Below, one piece after another: positions 16,269-27,431 of a stretch of 64,000 nucleotides of DNA. A program made the translations under genes and the position numbers. The number at the start of each line of letters is the position of its first letter. The stretch's first letter is position 1. The notes beneath the pieces are model-generated. The model did not search any database. It saw only the letters and a list, made by a program, of their open reading frames with translations, and was not told the DNA's origin. This stretch comes from Sphaerisporangium sp040683095. Its GTDB lineage: Bacteria > Actinomycetota > Actinomycetes > Streptosporangiales > Streptosporangiaceae. The DNA lies in contig NZ_JBFBCI010000048.1 of NCBI RefSeq assembly GCF_040683095.1, positions 1 through 64,000 of the forward strand, written 5' to 3'.

Positions 16269-18100
16269 TCAAACGGGCAGGCCAGGGGGTCGTGGCGGCC
16301 GCGGTGGTGATCGGGGTCGTCACGATCCTGGCGCGCGTGGTCGGCTTCGGCAAGCAGCTCGTCCTGGCCCGCACCGTCGGCACCAACTGCCTGAGCACGG
16401 CCTACTTCACGGCCAACCAGGTGCCGAACATCGTCTTCGAGATCGTCGTGGGCGGCGCGCTCGCCGGCATGGTCGTCCCCGTGATCGCCGGCACGTCGTC
16501 CGGCGGCGGCCACGGCGCGGAGCGGACGCCCGAGGCGCGTGCCGAGGCGGGGCGGATCACCTCCGCCCTGCTGACGTGGGTGCTGCTGCTCCTGGTGCCG
16601 CTGGCCGTGCTCACGGCGCTGACCGCGGGTCCACTCATGGGGCTTTTAGCCGGAAATGTCCCCGACTGTGACGACCCAGCCGCCCTCACGGCCGTCGCCA
16701 CCCGCATGCTCGTGGTGTTCGCGCCGCAGATCCCGCTGTACGGCATCGCGGTCGTTCTGTACGGGGTACTCCAGGCCCACCGCCGCTTCGTCGGGCCGGC
16801 CGTGGCGCCGCTGGTGTCCAGCCTGGTGGTCGTCGCCGCCTACCTCGCGTACATTCCGTTGGCCGGGACCGTCGACGACCCGTTGGACGTGCCCCTGCCC
16901 GCCGAGCTGGCCCTGTCCGCCGGCACGACCCTCGGCGTCCTGGCCCTGGTGGTCGCCGTGATCGGGCCGGTGTCCCAGCTCGGCCTGCCGCTGCGGCCCA
17001 CGCTGCGCTTCCCCGAGGGCGTCGCGGCCCAGGTGCGCCGCCTGGCCCTCGCGGGACTCAGCGCCCTGGTCGCCCAGCAGGTCGCCATGGCGATGGTGGT
17101 CTGGCTGGCCAACCGCCAGGTCGGCGGCGGAGGGCTTCCGGGCTACAACTACGCCTGGGCCATCTACCAGGTGCCGTACGCCGTGCTGGCCGTGCCCATC
17201 GCCACCAGCGCGTTCCCCGCCCTGTCCGCGCGCGCCGCGGATCCGGAGGGCTTCGCCGCGCTGTCCGCGCGCACCACGCGTGCCGTGCTCCTGGTGTCGG
17301 GGCTCGCGGCGGGCGCGCTGGCGGCGGTGGCCGCGCCGGTGGCCTCGGTGTTCGTGGAGGGCATGGGCGGCAAGATCGCCCCCGTCGAGCTCGCCAGGGC
17401 CATCGCGCTGTTCGCCCCCGGCCTCGTCGGGTACGGACTGCTCGCCCATCTCAGCCGCGTGCTGTACGCGTCCGGCAGGGGCAGGGCCGCCGCCGGGGGG
17501 ACGGTGGCCGGATGGGTGGTCGTCATGGCGGCGCAGACCGTCTTCGTGTTCGCGTTCCCCCGTGAGTGGAAGCTCGGCGGGCTGGCGCTCGGCAGCGCGG
17601 TCGGGATGACGGCCGGGGGCGCTCTGCTGCTCGCGGCCGTCGCCCGCGCCCGGGGCGGCGGGGCGCTGGCGGGTGTGCCGCGCGCGGCGCTGGCGGCCGT
17701 GCTGGGCGGGGGAGCCGGTTTCGTCGCGGGTCAGCGGGTCGCCGCGGGCGTCGCCGTTCACGGGCCGGCCGCGAACGCGGGCGTGGCCGTGCTGGCCGGT
17801 GCCGTCGCGGTGGCGGTGGCCCTGGCGGTCGCGGCCGTGATCGACCGGCGCGACCTCGCCTCGCTGCTCGCGCGACGCCGGGGTCCTGGGGACGGAGCGC
17901 CGCCGGCGGCGCCGGACGGGCCGCCGCGAGACCCGGGCCCGGCACGGGCGGTGGACGAGGTCGTGGACACCGGCACGAGCGCGGACACGGGCGTCGACAC
18001 GGATGGGGGCTCGCCGTCGCGGGCCGTCCGGCAAGGTGCGGACGCGGACGCGGGCGCGGCCGGTGGCCGTGGGCATGAGAGGGGCGATGGGCATGGCTGA
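16265..18100 (+). CDS. murJ: MurJ/MviN family lipid II flippase
   Basis: 611 residues. Many membrane helices beginning with AAVVIGVVTILARVVGFGKQLVLA; the conserved helix 1-2 region TAYFTANQVPNIVFEIVVGGAL and the Arg-containing VGFGKQ segment match MurJ, which moves lipid II across the membrane for peptidoglycan synthesis. The last about 85 residues form a cytoplasmic disordered tail rich in Pro, Asp, Gly and Arg; actinobacterial MurJ proteins often carry such tails. ATGA overlap with the MraY-like gene shows operon structure. Confidence 0.9.
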   Translation: MIKRAGQGVVAAAVVIGVVTILARVVGFGKQLVLARTVGTNCLSTAYFTANQVPNIVFEIVVGGALAGMVVPVIAGTSSGGGHGAERTPEARAEAGRITSALLTWVLLLLVPLAVLTALTAGPLMGLLAGNVPDCDDPAALTAVATRMLVVFAPQIPLYGIAVVLYGVLQAHRRFVGPAVAPLVSSLVVVAAYLAYIPLAGTVDDPLDVPLPAELALSAGTTLGVLALVVAVIGPVSQLGLPLRPTLRFPEGVAAQVRRLALAGLSALVAQQVAMAMVVWLANRQVGGGGLPGYNYAWAIYQVPYAVLAVPIATSAFPALSARAADPEGFAALSARTTRAVLLVSGLAAGALAAVAAPVASVFVEGMGGKIAPVELARAIALFAPGLVGYGLLAHLSRVLYASGRGRAAAGGTVAGWVVVMAAQTVFVFAFPREWKLGGLALGSAVGMTAGGALLLAAVARARGGGALAGVPRAALAAVLGGGAGFVAGQRVAAGVAVHGPAANAGVAVLAGAVAVAVALAVAAVIDRRDLASLLARRRGPGDGAPPAAPDGPPRDPGPARAVDEVVDTGTSADTGVDTDGGSPSRAVRQGADADAGAAGGRGHERGDGHG

Positions 18101-18105
18101 CGGGC

Positions 18106-18141
18106 GTGGTGTCGCGCGTGGTGTCGAGCAGGGTGTCGGGC
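18106..18141 (+). repeat. three tandem 12-bp repeats before the glycosyltransferase
   Basis: GTGGTGTCGCGC, GTGGTGTCGAGC and AGGGTGTCGGGC lie head to tail between the murJ stop and the ATG at 18142. The period is a multiple of three, so copy-number change would keep the frame. The third copy supplies the AGGG that I use as ribosome binding site. Confidence 0.6.
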
Positions 18142-19233
18142 ATGGGTGAGGCGGCGCCGCGCGTGCTGCTGGTGCTCGGGACGAGCGCGGGCGGGGTCGG
18201 GCGGCACGTGCGCATGCTCGCCGAAGGGCTGCGCGCCGAGGGGGACCAGGTCGTCGTGGCCGGTCCCGCGAGCACCGACCGGGCGTTCGGTTTCTCCGGA
18301 CTCGCCCGGTTCGCCGAGGTGCCGATCTCCGATCGGCCGCGTCCCGCGAGTGACCTGCGCGCCGTCTGGCGGCTGCGGGCGCTGGTGGCGGGGGCGGACG
18401 TCGTGCACGCCCACGGGCTGCGCGCCGGAGCCCTGGCGGCGCTGGCGCCGGCCGGGCGGCGTGCGGGGCTGGTGGTCACCCTGCACAACGCGCTGACCGC
18501 TTCGGGAATGATCGGCGCGATGTACGGCGTGCTGGAGCGCGTCGTCGCCAGACGGGCGGATGAGGTGCTGGTCGTCTCGCCCGACCTGGGGGAGCGCATG
18601 GCCGCCCTCGGCGCGAGGAGCGTCGCGCCCGCCGTGGTCCCGGCGCCGCCCCTCGGCCCGCCGGTCCGGACGCCCGCCGAGGTCCGCGCCGAGCTCGGCG
18701 CGGGGGAGCACCCGATCCTGCTCACCATCGCCCGCCTGGCCCAGCAGAAGGGGCTGGAGACCCTGCTGGACGCCGCCCGCGGTCCGTACGCCGGGCCGGT
18801 CCCGCTGTTCGCGGTCGCCGGGGAGGGGCCTCTGCGGGGGGTGCTCCAGGCGCGGATCGACGCCGAAGGTCTGCCGGTACGGCTGCTCGGCGACCGCGCC
18901 GACGTCGCCGACCTGCTGCGGGCGGCGGACGCGCTGGTCCTGCCGAGCAGATGGGAGGGGCAGCCGCTGAATGTGCAGGAGGCCCTGCGGGCCGGGCGGC
19001 CGATCATCGCGACGGCGGTCGGGGGGGTGCCCGGCATGGTCGGGGACGCCGCCCTGCTGGTGCCGTCGGGTGACGCGGCCGCGCTGCGGCGGGCCGCCGA
19101 GGCGTTGCTCGCCGATCCGGGGCTGGCCGCGCGCCTGTCGGCCGCCGCGGCGGCGCGTCCGCTGCCTGACCGGGACGCCGCCGTCCGCGCCGTCCGGGAG
19201 AGGTACGGGGCGCTGCGGGGCGGGCGGGGATGA
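18142..19233 (+). CDS. GT-B glycosyltransferase, family 4 type
   Basis: 363 residues, two Rossmann-like domains. N-terminal LVLGTSAGGVGRHVRMLAEG with the Gly-rich acceptor loop; C-terminal LTIARLAQQKGLETLLDA and the nucleotide-sugar motif EGQPLNVQEALRAGRPIIAT with the E-x7-E pair. Substrate unknown; position after murJ suggests a cell-envelope glycan or glycolipid. ATG 18142 has AGGG 8 bases upstream. The frame is open to GTG 18106 through three copies of a 12-bp repeat, which would add VVSRVVSSRVSG; I treat that as leader. Confidence 0.8.
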   Translation: MGEAAPRVLLVLGTSAGGVGRHVRMLAEGLRAEGDQVVVAGPASTDRAFGFSGLARFAEVPISDRPRPASDLRAVWRLRALVAGADVVHAHGLRAGALAALAPAGRRAGLVVTLHNALTASGMIGAMYGVLERVVARRADEVLVVSPDLGERMAALGARSVAPAVVPAPPLGPPVRTPAEVRAELGAGEHPILLTIARLAQQKGLETLLDAARGPYAGPVPLFAVAGEGPLRGVLQARIDAEGLPVRLLGDRADVADLLRAADALVLPSRWEGQPLNVQEALRAGRPIIATAVGGVPGMVGDAALLVPSGDAAALRRAAEALLADPGLAARLSAAAAARPLPDRDAAVRAVRERYGALRGGRG

Positions 19234-19487
19234 TCGGGGCCGCACGGGCGGTTCCCGGCGACTTCACTCAATACGGGTGAAGTACTGATTCTGTGAGATC
19301 CATCTCCGGGGGCGCCGCGGAGGGCGTAGGGGCGCGTTCTCGGGGCGCGAGCCTGTGACCTGCGTCATCACGGCCGCGGGAGTGGCCCTGTGCGTGATCA
19401 GGCGCCGTCGGGGCGCCGACGCCGTGCCCATGATCGCGCGGCGCGCTCATGGGCTGATTAGGTAGGGCTTATGTGCTCGCCTATACT
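19234..19487. other. non-coding interval upstream of the terC leader
   Basis: About 250 bp without a gene. It holds a 7-bp hairpin ACTTCAC/GTGAAGT (19261-19283), probably the end of the murJ-glycosyltransferase transcript, and a TATACT hexamer at 19482-19487 that is a plausible -10 element for the riboswitch-terC transcript. No matching -35 box is evident. Confidence 0.4.
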
Positions 19488-19630
19488 CCTCGGCGAGGGG
19501 GGGAGTATCCCTTCGCGACAGCCTCGTCATCACGGTGTGCCCCCATGGGCCGACCCGGGGCTGCCGGTCCGAGGCGTCGGCGCCACGGGCGGGAGAGACC
19601 TCCGGCACTTTGACGCGGGCCGGAGGTTTT
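19488..19630 (+). promoter_or_regulatory. yybP-ykoY type manganese riboswitch
   Basis: The leader of terC carries the signatures of this class: GGGGAGTA (19500-19507), CGTCATCACGG (19525-19535) and GGGAGAGACCT (19591-19601). GAGG before the first motif can pair with CCTC (19599-19602) as P1. The same CCTCCGGC (19599-19606) also pairs with GCCGGAGG (19619-19626), a hairpin followed by TTTT that contains the ribosome binding site of terC. So the aptamer and a terminator or SD-masking hairpin are mutually exclusive. Known members sense Mn2+ and switch genes on. Confidence 0.8.
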
Positions 19631-20620
19631 GTGTTGGACGTTTCCGTGTGGGCGTGGGCCGCCGTCATCGGCGGGCTCTTGGTGGTTCTCGCCATCGACC
19701 TCTGGATCGTGGACCGCGGCGAGCCGCGGGAATTCTCCCTGCGCCAGGCGGGTTTCTGGGTCGGTTTCTATGTCGGCCTGGCGGTGTTGTTCGGCATCGG
19801 GCTGTTCGTCGTGGAAGGCGCGGACAAGGCCGGTGAATTCTTCGCCGGCTACATCACCGAGTACAGCCTGAGCGTGGACAATCTGTTCGTCTTCTACATC
19901 ATCATGGGCCGTTTCGCCGTGCCGCGGATCTACCAGCACAAGGTGCTGCTGGTCGGCGTGCTGCTGGCCCTGGTGATGCGCGGGTTCTTCATCCTCATCG
20001 GCGCCGCCGCGCTCGAGCGCTTCAGCTGGCTCTTCTACGTGTTCGGCGCCTTCCTCATCTACACGGCGGTCAACCTGCTGCGCGGCCACGACGAGGAGGA
20101 GTTCAAGGAGAACCTCCTGCTGCGCTGGGTGCGCCGTATCTTCCCGACCACCGACGGCTTCGTGGGGTCCAAGGCCATCACCAAGGTGGACGGCCGCCGC
20201 ATGGTGACGCCCATGCTGATCGTCATGGTGGCCATCGGCACCACCGACCTGCTCTTCGCGCTGGACTCGATTCCGGCCATCTTCGGCCTCACCACGGACG
20301 CCTTCATCGTCTTCACCGCCAACGCGTTCGCGCTGATGGGACTGCGTCAGCTCTACTTCCTGCTGGGCGGTCTTCTCCAGCGGTTGGTGTACATCAGCTA
20401 CGGTCTGTCGTTCATTCTGGGCTTCATCGGGGTTAAGCTCATCCTCGAGGCATTGCACGCCGGTGGCGTCGACTGGGCGCCCGAGGTCCCGATCTGGGTC
20501 TCCCTCTCGGTGATCGGCGGCACGATGGTCATCACCACCGTGGCAAGCCTGATCAAGGCCCGGCGGGACAGGAAGCGGTCCGGCGAGTCGACGGCGCCCG
20601 CGAAGGTGTCTCAAGGGTAG
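19631..20620 (+). CDS. terC: TerC family membrane protein, likely Mn2+ exporter
   Basis: 329 residues with about nine membrane helices. The two conserved acidic segments ITEYSLSVDNLFVFYIIM and GTTDLLFALDSIPAIFG are the metal-site motifs of TerC. Recent work on the family shows manganese export, including loading of secreted enzymes; the name comes from tellurite resistance. A Mn2+-class riboswitch directly upstream supports metal export. GTG 19631 lies after GGAGG at 19622-19626; TTG 19634 is a close alternative start with better spacing. The Arg/Lys-rich C-terminus is cytoplasmic. Confidence 0.92.
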   Translation: MLDVSVWAWAAVIGGLLVVLAIDLWIVDRGEPREFSLRQAGFWVGFYVGLAVLFGIGLFVVEGADKAGEFFAGYITEYSLSVDNLFVFYIIMGRFAVPRIYQHKVLLVGVLLALVMRGFFILIGAAALERFSWLFYVFGAFLIYTAVNLLRGHDEEEFKENLLLRWVRRIFPTTDGFVGSKAITKVDGRRMVTPMLIVMVAIGTTDLLFALDSIPAIFGLTTDAFIVFTANAFALMGLRQLYFLLGGLLQRLVYISYGLSFILGFIGVKLILEALHAGGVDWAPEVPIWVSLSVIGGTMVITTVASLIKARRDRKRSGESTAPAKVSQG

Positions 20621-20741
20621 CGAAACGGTGCATGACCCGATTTGCTTGTCCCATATCGCTATGCGGGAGCCGCGAGCTGGGTAGCATTCGGCGATAAAGT
20701 CACAATCCGGTCTCTGGCCGCAATCATCACAAAGGTTCCCT

Positions 20742-21389
20742 GTGTCCAACGATTCGCCCAACCACGGCCGTCGCCGCGTGCGGCTGGCCCGTGGCGTTTC
20801 CCCCTGGCTGGCCCCCACCGCCACGGCCGCCGTCGTGTCGGCGGCGCTGGCCCGGCGGTCCCGCCCGTGGGTGCTCGCGGCGGCTCTGCTGGCCGCCCTG
20901 ACGGGCGCCATGCTGTGGTTCTTCCGCGATCCCGAGCGCGACCTCGGTCCCGGACTGGTGCTGAGCCCCGCCGACGGTGTGGTGCAGAGCGTCGACCCTC
21001 AGCCGGACGGCCGTACCCGCGTGGCGATCTTCATGAGCCCGCTGAACGTCCACGTGAACCGCGCGCCGCTCGACGGCACGGTGACCTCCGTCCAGCACGT
21101 GGCGGGCGGGTTCCGCCCGGCCTTCAACAAGGACAGCGACCAGAACGAGCGGGTCGTCTGGCACTTCGCCACGGCCCTCGGTGACATCGAGCTGTGGCAG
21201 ATCGCCGGAGCCGTGGCCCGCCGCATCGTGCCGTACGTCGGCATGGGCGCCAAGGTCTCGCGCGGCGAGCGGATCGGCCTGATCCGCTTCGGGTCGCGGG
21301 TGGACATCTACCTTCCTGAAGGGATTGCCCCCGCGGTCAGCGTGGGGCAGCGGACGACGGCGGGAGTGACTCGCATTGACCATGGCTGA
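20742..21389 (+). CDS. psd: phosphatidylserine decarboxylase proenzyme
   Basis: 215 residues, the short single-helix form. A hydrophobic N-terminal part (PWVLAAALLAALTGAMLWF), FFRDPERDLGPGLVLSPADG, FMSPLNVHVNRAP and the self-cleavage site RFGSRVDIYLPEG near the C-terminus, where cleavage before Ser makes the pyruvoyl group. It makes phosphatidylethanolamine. The GTG at 20742 has AAAGG upstream. The 3' end overlaps pssA by 8 bases, so product and substrate enzymes are co-expressed. Confidence 0.93.
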   Translation: MSNDSPNHGRRRVRLARGVSPWLAPTATAAVVSAALARRSRPWVLAAALLAALTGAMLWFFRDPERDLGPGLVLSPADGVVQSVDPQPDGRTRVAIFMSPLNVHVNRAPLDGTVTSVQHVAGGFRPAFNKDSDQNERVVWHFATALGDIELWQIAGAVARRIVPYVGMGAKVSRGERIGLIRFGSRVDIYLPEGIAPAVSVGQRTTAGVTRIDHG

Positions 21390-22215
21390 CGCCGGATGGT
21401 CCATGGACGACCTGGGCGAGGACGAAGAGCCGCGAGGGCCGGTCGGGAAGGCGTTCCGGCTGTCCGCCGCCGACTCGCTGTCCATCGGCAACGCGGTCTG
21501 CGGGTTCCTGGCGGTCTGCGTGCTGGCGTGGTCGGCGATCACCCAGCTCCAGCAGTCGAAGGGCGAGTTCCACCCCGATCCGCGCTATTTCGCCACGGCG
21601 GTGGTGCTGCTGCTGATCGGCGCCACCTGTGACCTGTTCGACGGGCTCGTCGCACGGCGGTTCCGCGCCTCGGCCATGGGCGCCGAGCTGGACAACCTCG
21701 CCGACGTGATCAGCTTCGGGTTCGCCCCCGCCTTCATGGTGGTGGCCTGGGCGGGTTTCTCCCACAAGCTTCCGCTGTGGCTGGTGCTGTGCGCCGCGGT
21801 GTCCGTGCTGGTCGCGGGCGTCGTCCGGCTGGCGCGGTTCGCCTGCGTGAAGACCAAGAGCGGCGACTTCATGGGCCTGCCCATCCCGATGGGGGCCATG
21901 ACCGTGGTATCCATCGTGCTGCTCTTCCAGCCGTCCTACCCGACGGTTATCGGCGTCTTCGCCGTGGCCTGGCTCATGGTCAGCCGCATCGAGTACCCCA
22001 AGCCCAAGGGCAACCTGGCGGCGGTCGTGCTGGCGTGGATCATGGTCAACGTCACCTGCCTGATCATCTGGGCGGCCGACCTCGCCGGCGGTGACATCTT
22101 GATCCAGATCGGCGCCTGCATGCAGATAGCGCTGGTGTCGGCGATCCCGCTGCGCGTCTTGATGTTCAAGCGCGAGCAGCGCAAGGAGCGCAAGGTCGCC
22201 GCGGGCGTGCGCTAG
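21382..22215 (+). CDS. pssA: CDP-diacylglycerol-serine O-phosphatidyltransferase
   Basis: 277 residues, multi-pass CDP-alcohol phosphatidyltransferase. The family motif DG-x2-AR-x8-G-x3-D-x3-D is seen as DGLVARRF, then MGAELDNLADVISFG. An acidic N-terminal tail (DDLGEDEEPRG) precedes the first helix. It makes phosphatidylserine for Psd. ATG 21382 lies within the end of psd. A 16-bp hairpin after the stop ends the transcript. Confidence 0.93.
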   Translation: MADAGWSMDDLGEDEEPRGPVGKAFRLSAADSLSIGNAVCGFLAVCVLAWSAITQLQQSKGEFHPDPRYFATAVVLLLIGATCDLFDGLVARRFRASAMGAELDNLADVISFGFAPAFMVVAWAGFSHKLPLWLVLCAAVSVLVAGVVRLARFACVKTKSGDFMGLPIPMGAMTVVSIVLLFQPSYPTVIGVFAVAWLMVSRIEYPKPKGNLAAVVLAWIMVNVTCLIIWAADLAGGDILIQIGACMQIALVSAIPLRVLMFKREQRKERKVAAGVR

Positions 22216-22244
22216 TCCCTCCGTACTCTGGCCGATCAAGGCCT

Positions 22245-22286
22245 CGAACGGCCCGGCGCCTTCCTTCACGGGTGCCGGGCCGTTCG
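22245..22286. terminator. bidirectional terminator between pssA and the MBL gene
   Basis: Arms CGAACGGCCCGGC (22245-22257) and GCCGGGCCGTTCG (22274-22286), extended inward by three more pairs including one G-T. It lies between two convergent stops (22215 and 22306). Confidence 0.85.
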
Positions 22287-22305
22287 CGTCTCAGGGGCGG
22301 GAGGG

Positions 22306-22950
22306 CTACCAGCCCCGGGCGCGCCACTCGGGCAGCGCGGGCCGCTCGGTCCCGAGCGTGGTGTCCTTGCCGTGACCCGGGTACACCCAGGTCGCATCGG
22401 GCAACCGGTCGAAGACGCGCTCCACCACGTCGGTGTAAAGCTGGTCGAACCGGGTGGGGTCCCCCTGGGTGTTGCCGACCCCGCCGGGGAACAACGAGTC
22501 GCCCGTGAACAGATGCCCGTCCTGGTAGAGCAGGGCGATCGAGCCGGGCGTGTGCCCGCGCAGGTGGATCACCTCGATGGTCACCACGCCCACGCTGACG
22601 CGGGCGCCGTGCTCCACCGGGCGGGTCACCGGCACCGGCAGCTCGGGGGCGTCCAGCGGGTGGGCGACGATCTCGGCGCCGGTCTCCTTGGCGACCTCGG
22701 CCAGGGCCATCCAGTGGTCCTGGTGCCGATGGGTGGTGATGATCTTGCTGATCGGACGGTCGCCGATGAGCTCGAGCAGGCGGGGCGCGTCGTTGGCGGC
22801 GTCGATCAGCACGCCGTCGCCGGTCTCGCGGCACCGCAGCAGGTACGCGTTGTTACCGAAGTCCCCGACCTCGATCTTGCTGATCGTCAGGCCGGGGAGG
22901 TCACGCACGTCGGCGGGGCCGCCGGCCGTCACGTCACCGGTGTACGTCAT
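22306..22950 (-). CDS. MBL-fold hydrolase, glyoxalase II-like
   Basis: 214 residues. THRHQDHW gives the first metal site, IHLRGHTPGSIALL and FTGDSLFPGG the second, and YPGHGKDTT the last His. Close in length and layout to the small actinobacterial MBL proteins that act on thiol or thioester substrates. It overlaps the mycothiol-dependent isomerase gene by ATGA, so a mycothiol-related role is plausible. The same pair precedes uvrA in Streptomyces. Confidence 0.88.
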   Translation of the reverse strand: MTYTGDVTAGGPADVRDLPGLTISKIEVGDFGNNAYLLRCRETGDGVLIDAANDAPRLLELIGDRPISKIITTHRHQDHWMALAEVAKETGAEIVAHPLDAPELPVPVTRPVEHGARVSVGVVTIEVIHLRGHTPGSIALLYQDGHLFTGDSLFPGGVGNTQGDPTRFDQLYTDVVERVFDRLPDATWVYPGHGKDTTLGTERPALPEWRARGW

Positions 22951-23732
22951 GGATACTCCTCAGGAGGCGTCGGCGGGAGGCCGGGCGGCGCGGACTTCGT
23001 CAGCCACTTCGGCGCCGCCGGCGGGCTCTCCGCCAGCCTAAGCCCCGTGAAATCCAGGCCCGCCGCCCGAGGGCCGCCGTCCAGGCGTCCCGTCGCCCAG
23101 GCCAGGACGATCGGGGCGTCCCCGCGCAGCTCCGGACCCTCGCCGAGGCCGGTCCAGCTGCGCCCGCCCGCGTGGATCGCGCTGATCGGGCTCTCGGCGC
23201 GCGGCCACGTCGCCACCGTGTCGTGCAGCTCCCGCAGGACGAACGCGGGCGGCAGATCGGCCCAGGTGTAGCCGGCGCCGAGGTCGACGTGGTGGAGCTC
23301 AACCTCCCGGAGCCTGCGGACCAGCGCGTACCAGGCGGGGTGGCCGTCGCCGGTCATGCCGGTCACGGTCGCGCGCCAGGCCTGCGGGGGCGTGTCCCGG
23401 ACGGCCACGTCCAGCCGGGCCGCGCTCGCGGCCAGGTCGGCGTGCTGCTCGGCGGCGGCCCTTCCGGCGCCTTCGGCGATCTGGGCCTCCCGGGCCTCCA
23501 GCGTTGGGTACTGTGGGGTGAACACGCCCGTCTTGGCCCAGGTCAGCAAGTTGACATGGCTGTCCGCGTTGCGCGCGACGTGGGTGAGCACGTGGCCGCG
23601 CGTCCAGCCCGGAAGCAGGGAGGGGGCCGTGACGTCCCGATCGGGCATCGCGGCCGCGGTCGCGAGCAACCACTTCGTGGCGGCGTCGAGTTCGGTCGCA
23701 AGGTCGTCCAGAACGGTCATGAACACCATCAT
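22947..23732 (-). CDS. maleylpyruvate isomerase family mycothiol-dependent protein
   Basis: 261 residues. The N-terminal DinB-like four-helix bundle has LLPGWTRGHVLTHVARNADSH, where the second His is the usual metal ligand, and VELHHVDLGAGY with the Glu and His pair. The C-terminal MDMPI domain follows (about 155-240). Members use mycothiol in isomerisation or thiol transfer. GAGGG nine bases before the ATG at 23732 supports that start; ATG 23720 is also possible. Substrate not known. Confidence 0.85.
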   Translation of the reverse strand: MMVFMTVLDDLATELDAATKWLLATAAAMPDRDVTAPSLLPGWTRGHVLTHVARNADSHVNLLTWAKTGVFTPQYPTLEAREAQIAEGAGRAAAEQHADLAASAARLDVAVRDTPPQAWRATVTGMTGDGHPAWYALVRRLREVELHHVDLGAGYTWADLPPAFVLRELHDTVATWPRAESPISAIHAGGRSWTGLGEGPELRGDAPIVLAWATGRLDGGPRAAGLDFTGLRLAESPPAAPKWLTKSAPPGLPPTPPEEYP

Positions 23733-23899
23733 CGCGTCAGACCCTCACGGCCGCGCGTACGCCGGGGTCACGCCTCCTCGCGGGGGCGTTTCCGGACCGG
23801 AAGAAAACTGTCGGACCCCGTCGTTAGAGTGGCGGCGACTAGTCAGAGGTGGCCCTAGCTCGGCTGCCGTGGATCATGAACGGACATGAGAGATCTGCT

Positions 23900-26740
<2,841 letters not shown>

Positions 26741-26752
26741 CCGCGCGCCCGG

Positions 26753-27259
26753 GTGCCGGGGGCGCGGGCCCGGTGCCGGCCTGCGTCCGTGCCCGGCCGC
26801 CCACCCGCCCCCGGAGCCGCCCGACCTGACGGAGTCGCTCGCCGTGACGCCGTGGTGCCGGGCGGCCGGGTCAGGCGCCGTCTCCGTCCAGATCGCGAGA
26901 GGCTTCGCGGCGAGACCGTGGCCGCCCTTGAACGCCTCGACGAGCGCCTCGCCGGCCGCCGTTTCCTCTTCGGCGACGCCATCACCGAGGCCGACGTCCG
27001 GCTCTGGGTCACCCTGGCCCGTTTCGACCTCGCCGACAACCCCGGCGCCCGTTTCAGCGAGCGCCGGCTCACCGACTTCACGCACCTGTGGTCCTACGCC
27101 CGGGATCTCTACCAGCGCCCCGCCTTCCGTGACACCACCGACTTCTCCACGTACCGGCATACCGCCTTCACGCCCGCGGAGGGCGTCAAGCGCTTCGACC
27201 TGGCGCCGCTCCAGGGGGGCTTGGACTCCCCTCACGGCCGCGAGCGCCTCACCGGTTGA
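26753..27259 (+). pseudogene. remnant of a glutathionyl-hydroquinone reductase (GST omega-like)
   Basis: From about 26905 the frame encodes the C-terminal helical domain of the YqjG/ECM4 family: ETVAALERLDERLAGRRFLF, GDAITEADVRLWVTLARFD, RRLTDFTHLWSYARDLYQRP and AFRDTTDFSTYRHTAF. The thioredoxin-like N-terminal half with its catalytic Cys is absent; the preceding 150 bases show only Pro/Arg-rich translation without homology. Full members have about 320 residues, this frame 168. I read it as a 5'-truncated gene. A start at an internal codon giving a lone helical domain cannot be excluded. Confidence 0.6.
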
Positions 27260-27329
27260 CAGGGGGAAGCCGTGCCTCATAGGCCCTTGCGGTGCCTGGT
27301 GGGGGCATGAGGGACGTTTGACTCGCGTG

Positions 27330-27339
27330 TTACGCGTAA
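27330..27339. promoter_or_regulatory. palindrome upstream of the Rieske gene
   Basis: TTACGCGTAA is a perfect 10-bp palindrome in an AT-richer patch 90 bp before the Rieske start. A TTGACT lies at 27318-27323 and CATACT at 27345-27350, but their 21-bp spacing is long for a sigma-A type promoter. The interval 27260-27431 has no gene. Confidence 0.35.
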
Positions 27340-27431
27340 TTGTTCATACTTCCTGAGTTACTTCTGGCCCATGCTGAACCAACCCGCGGCGGGAGCCGTA
27401 GCAGGGGTAAGAGATCTCTAGGAAGGCGATC

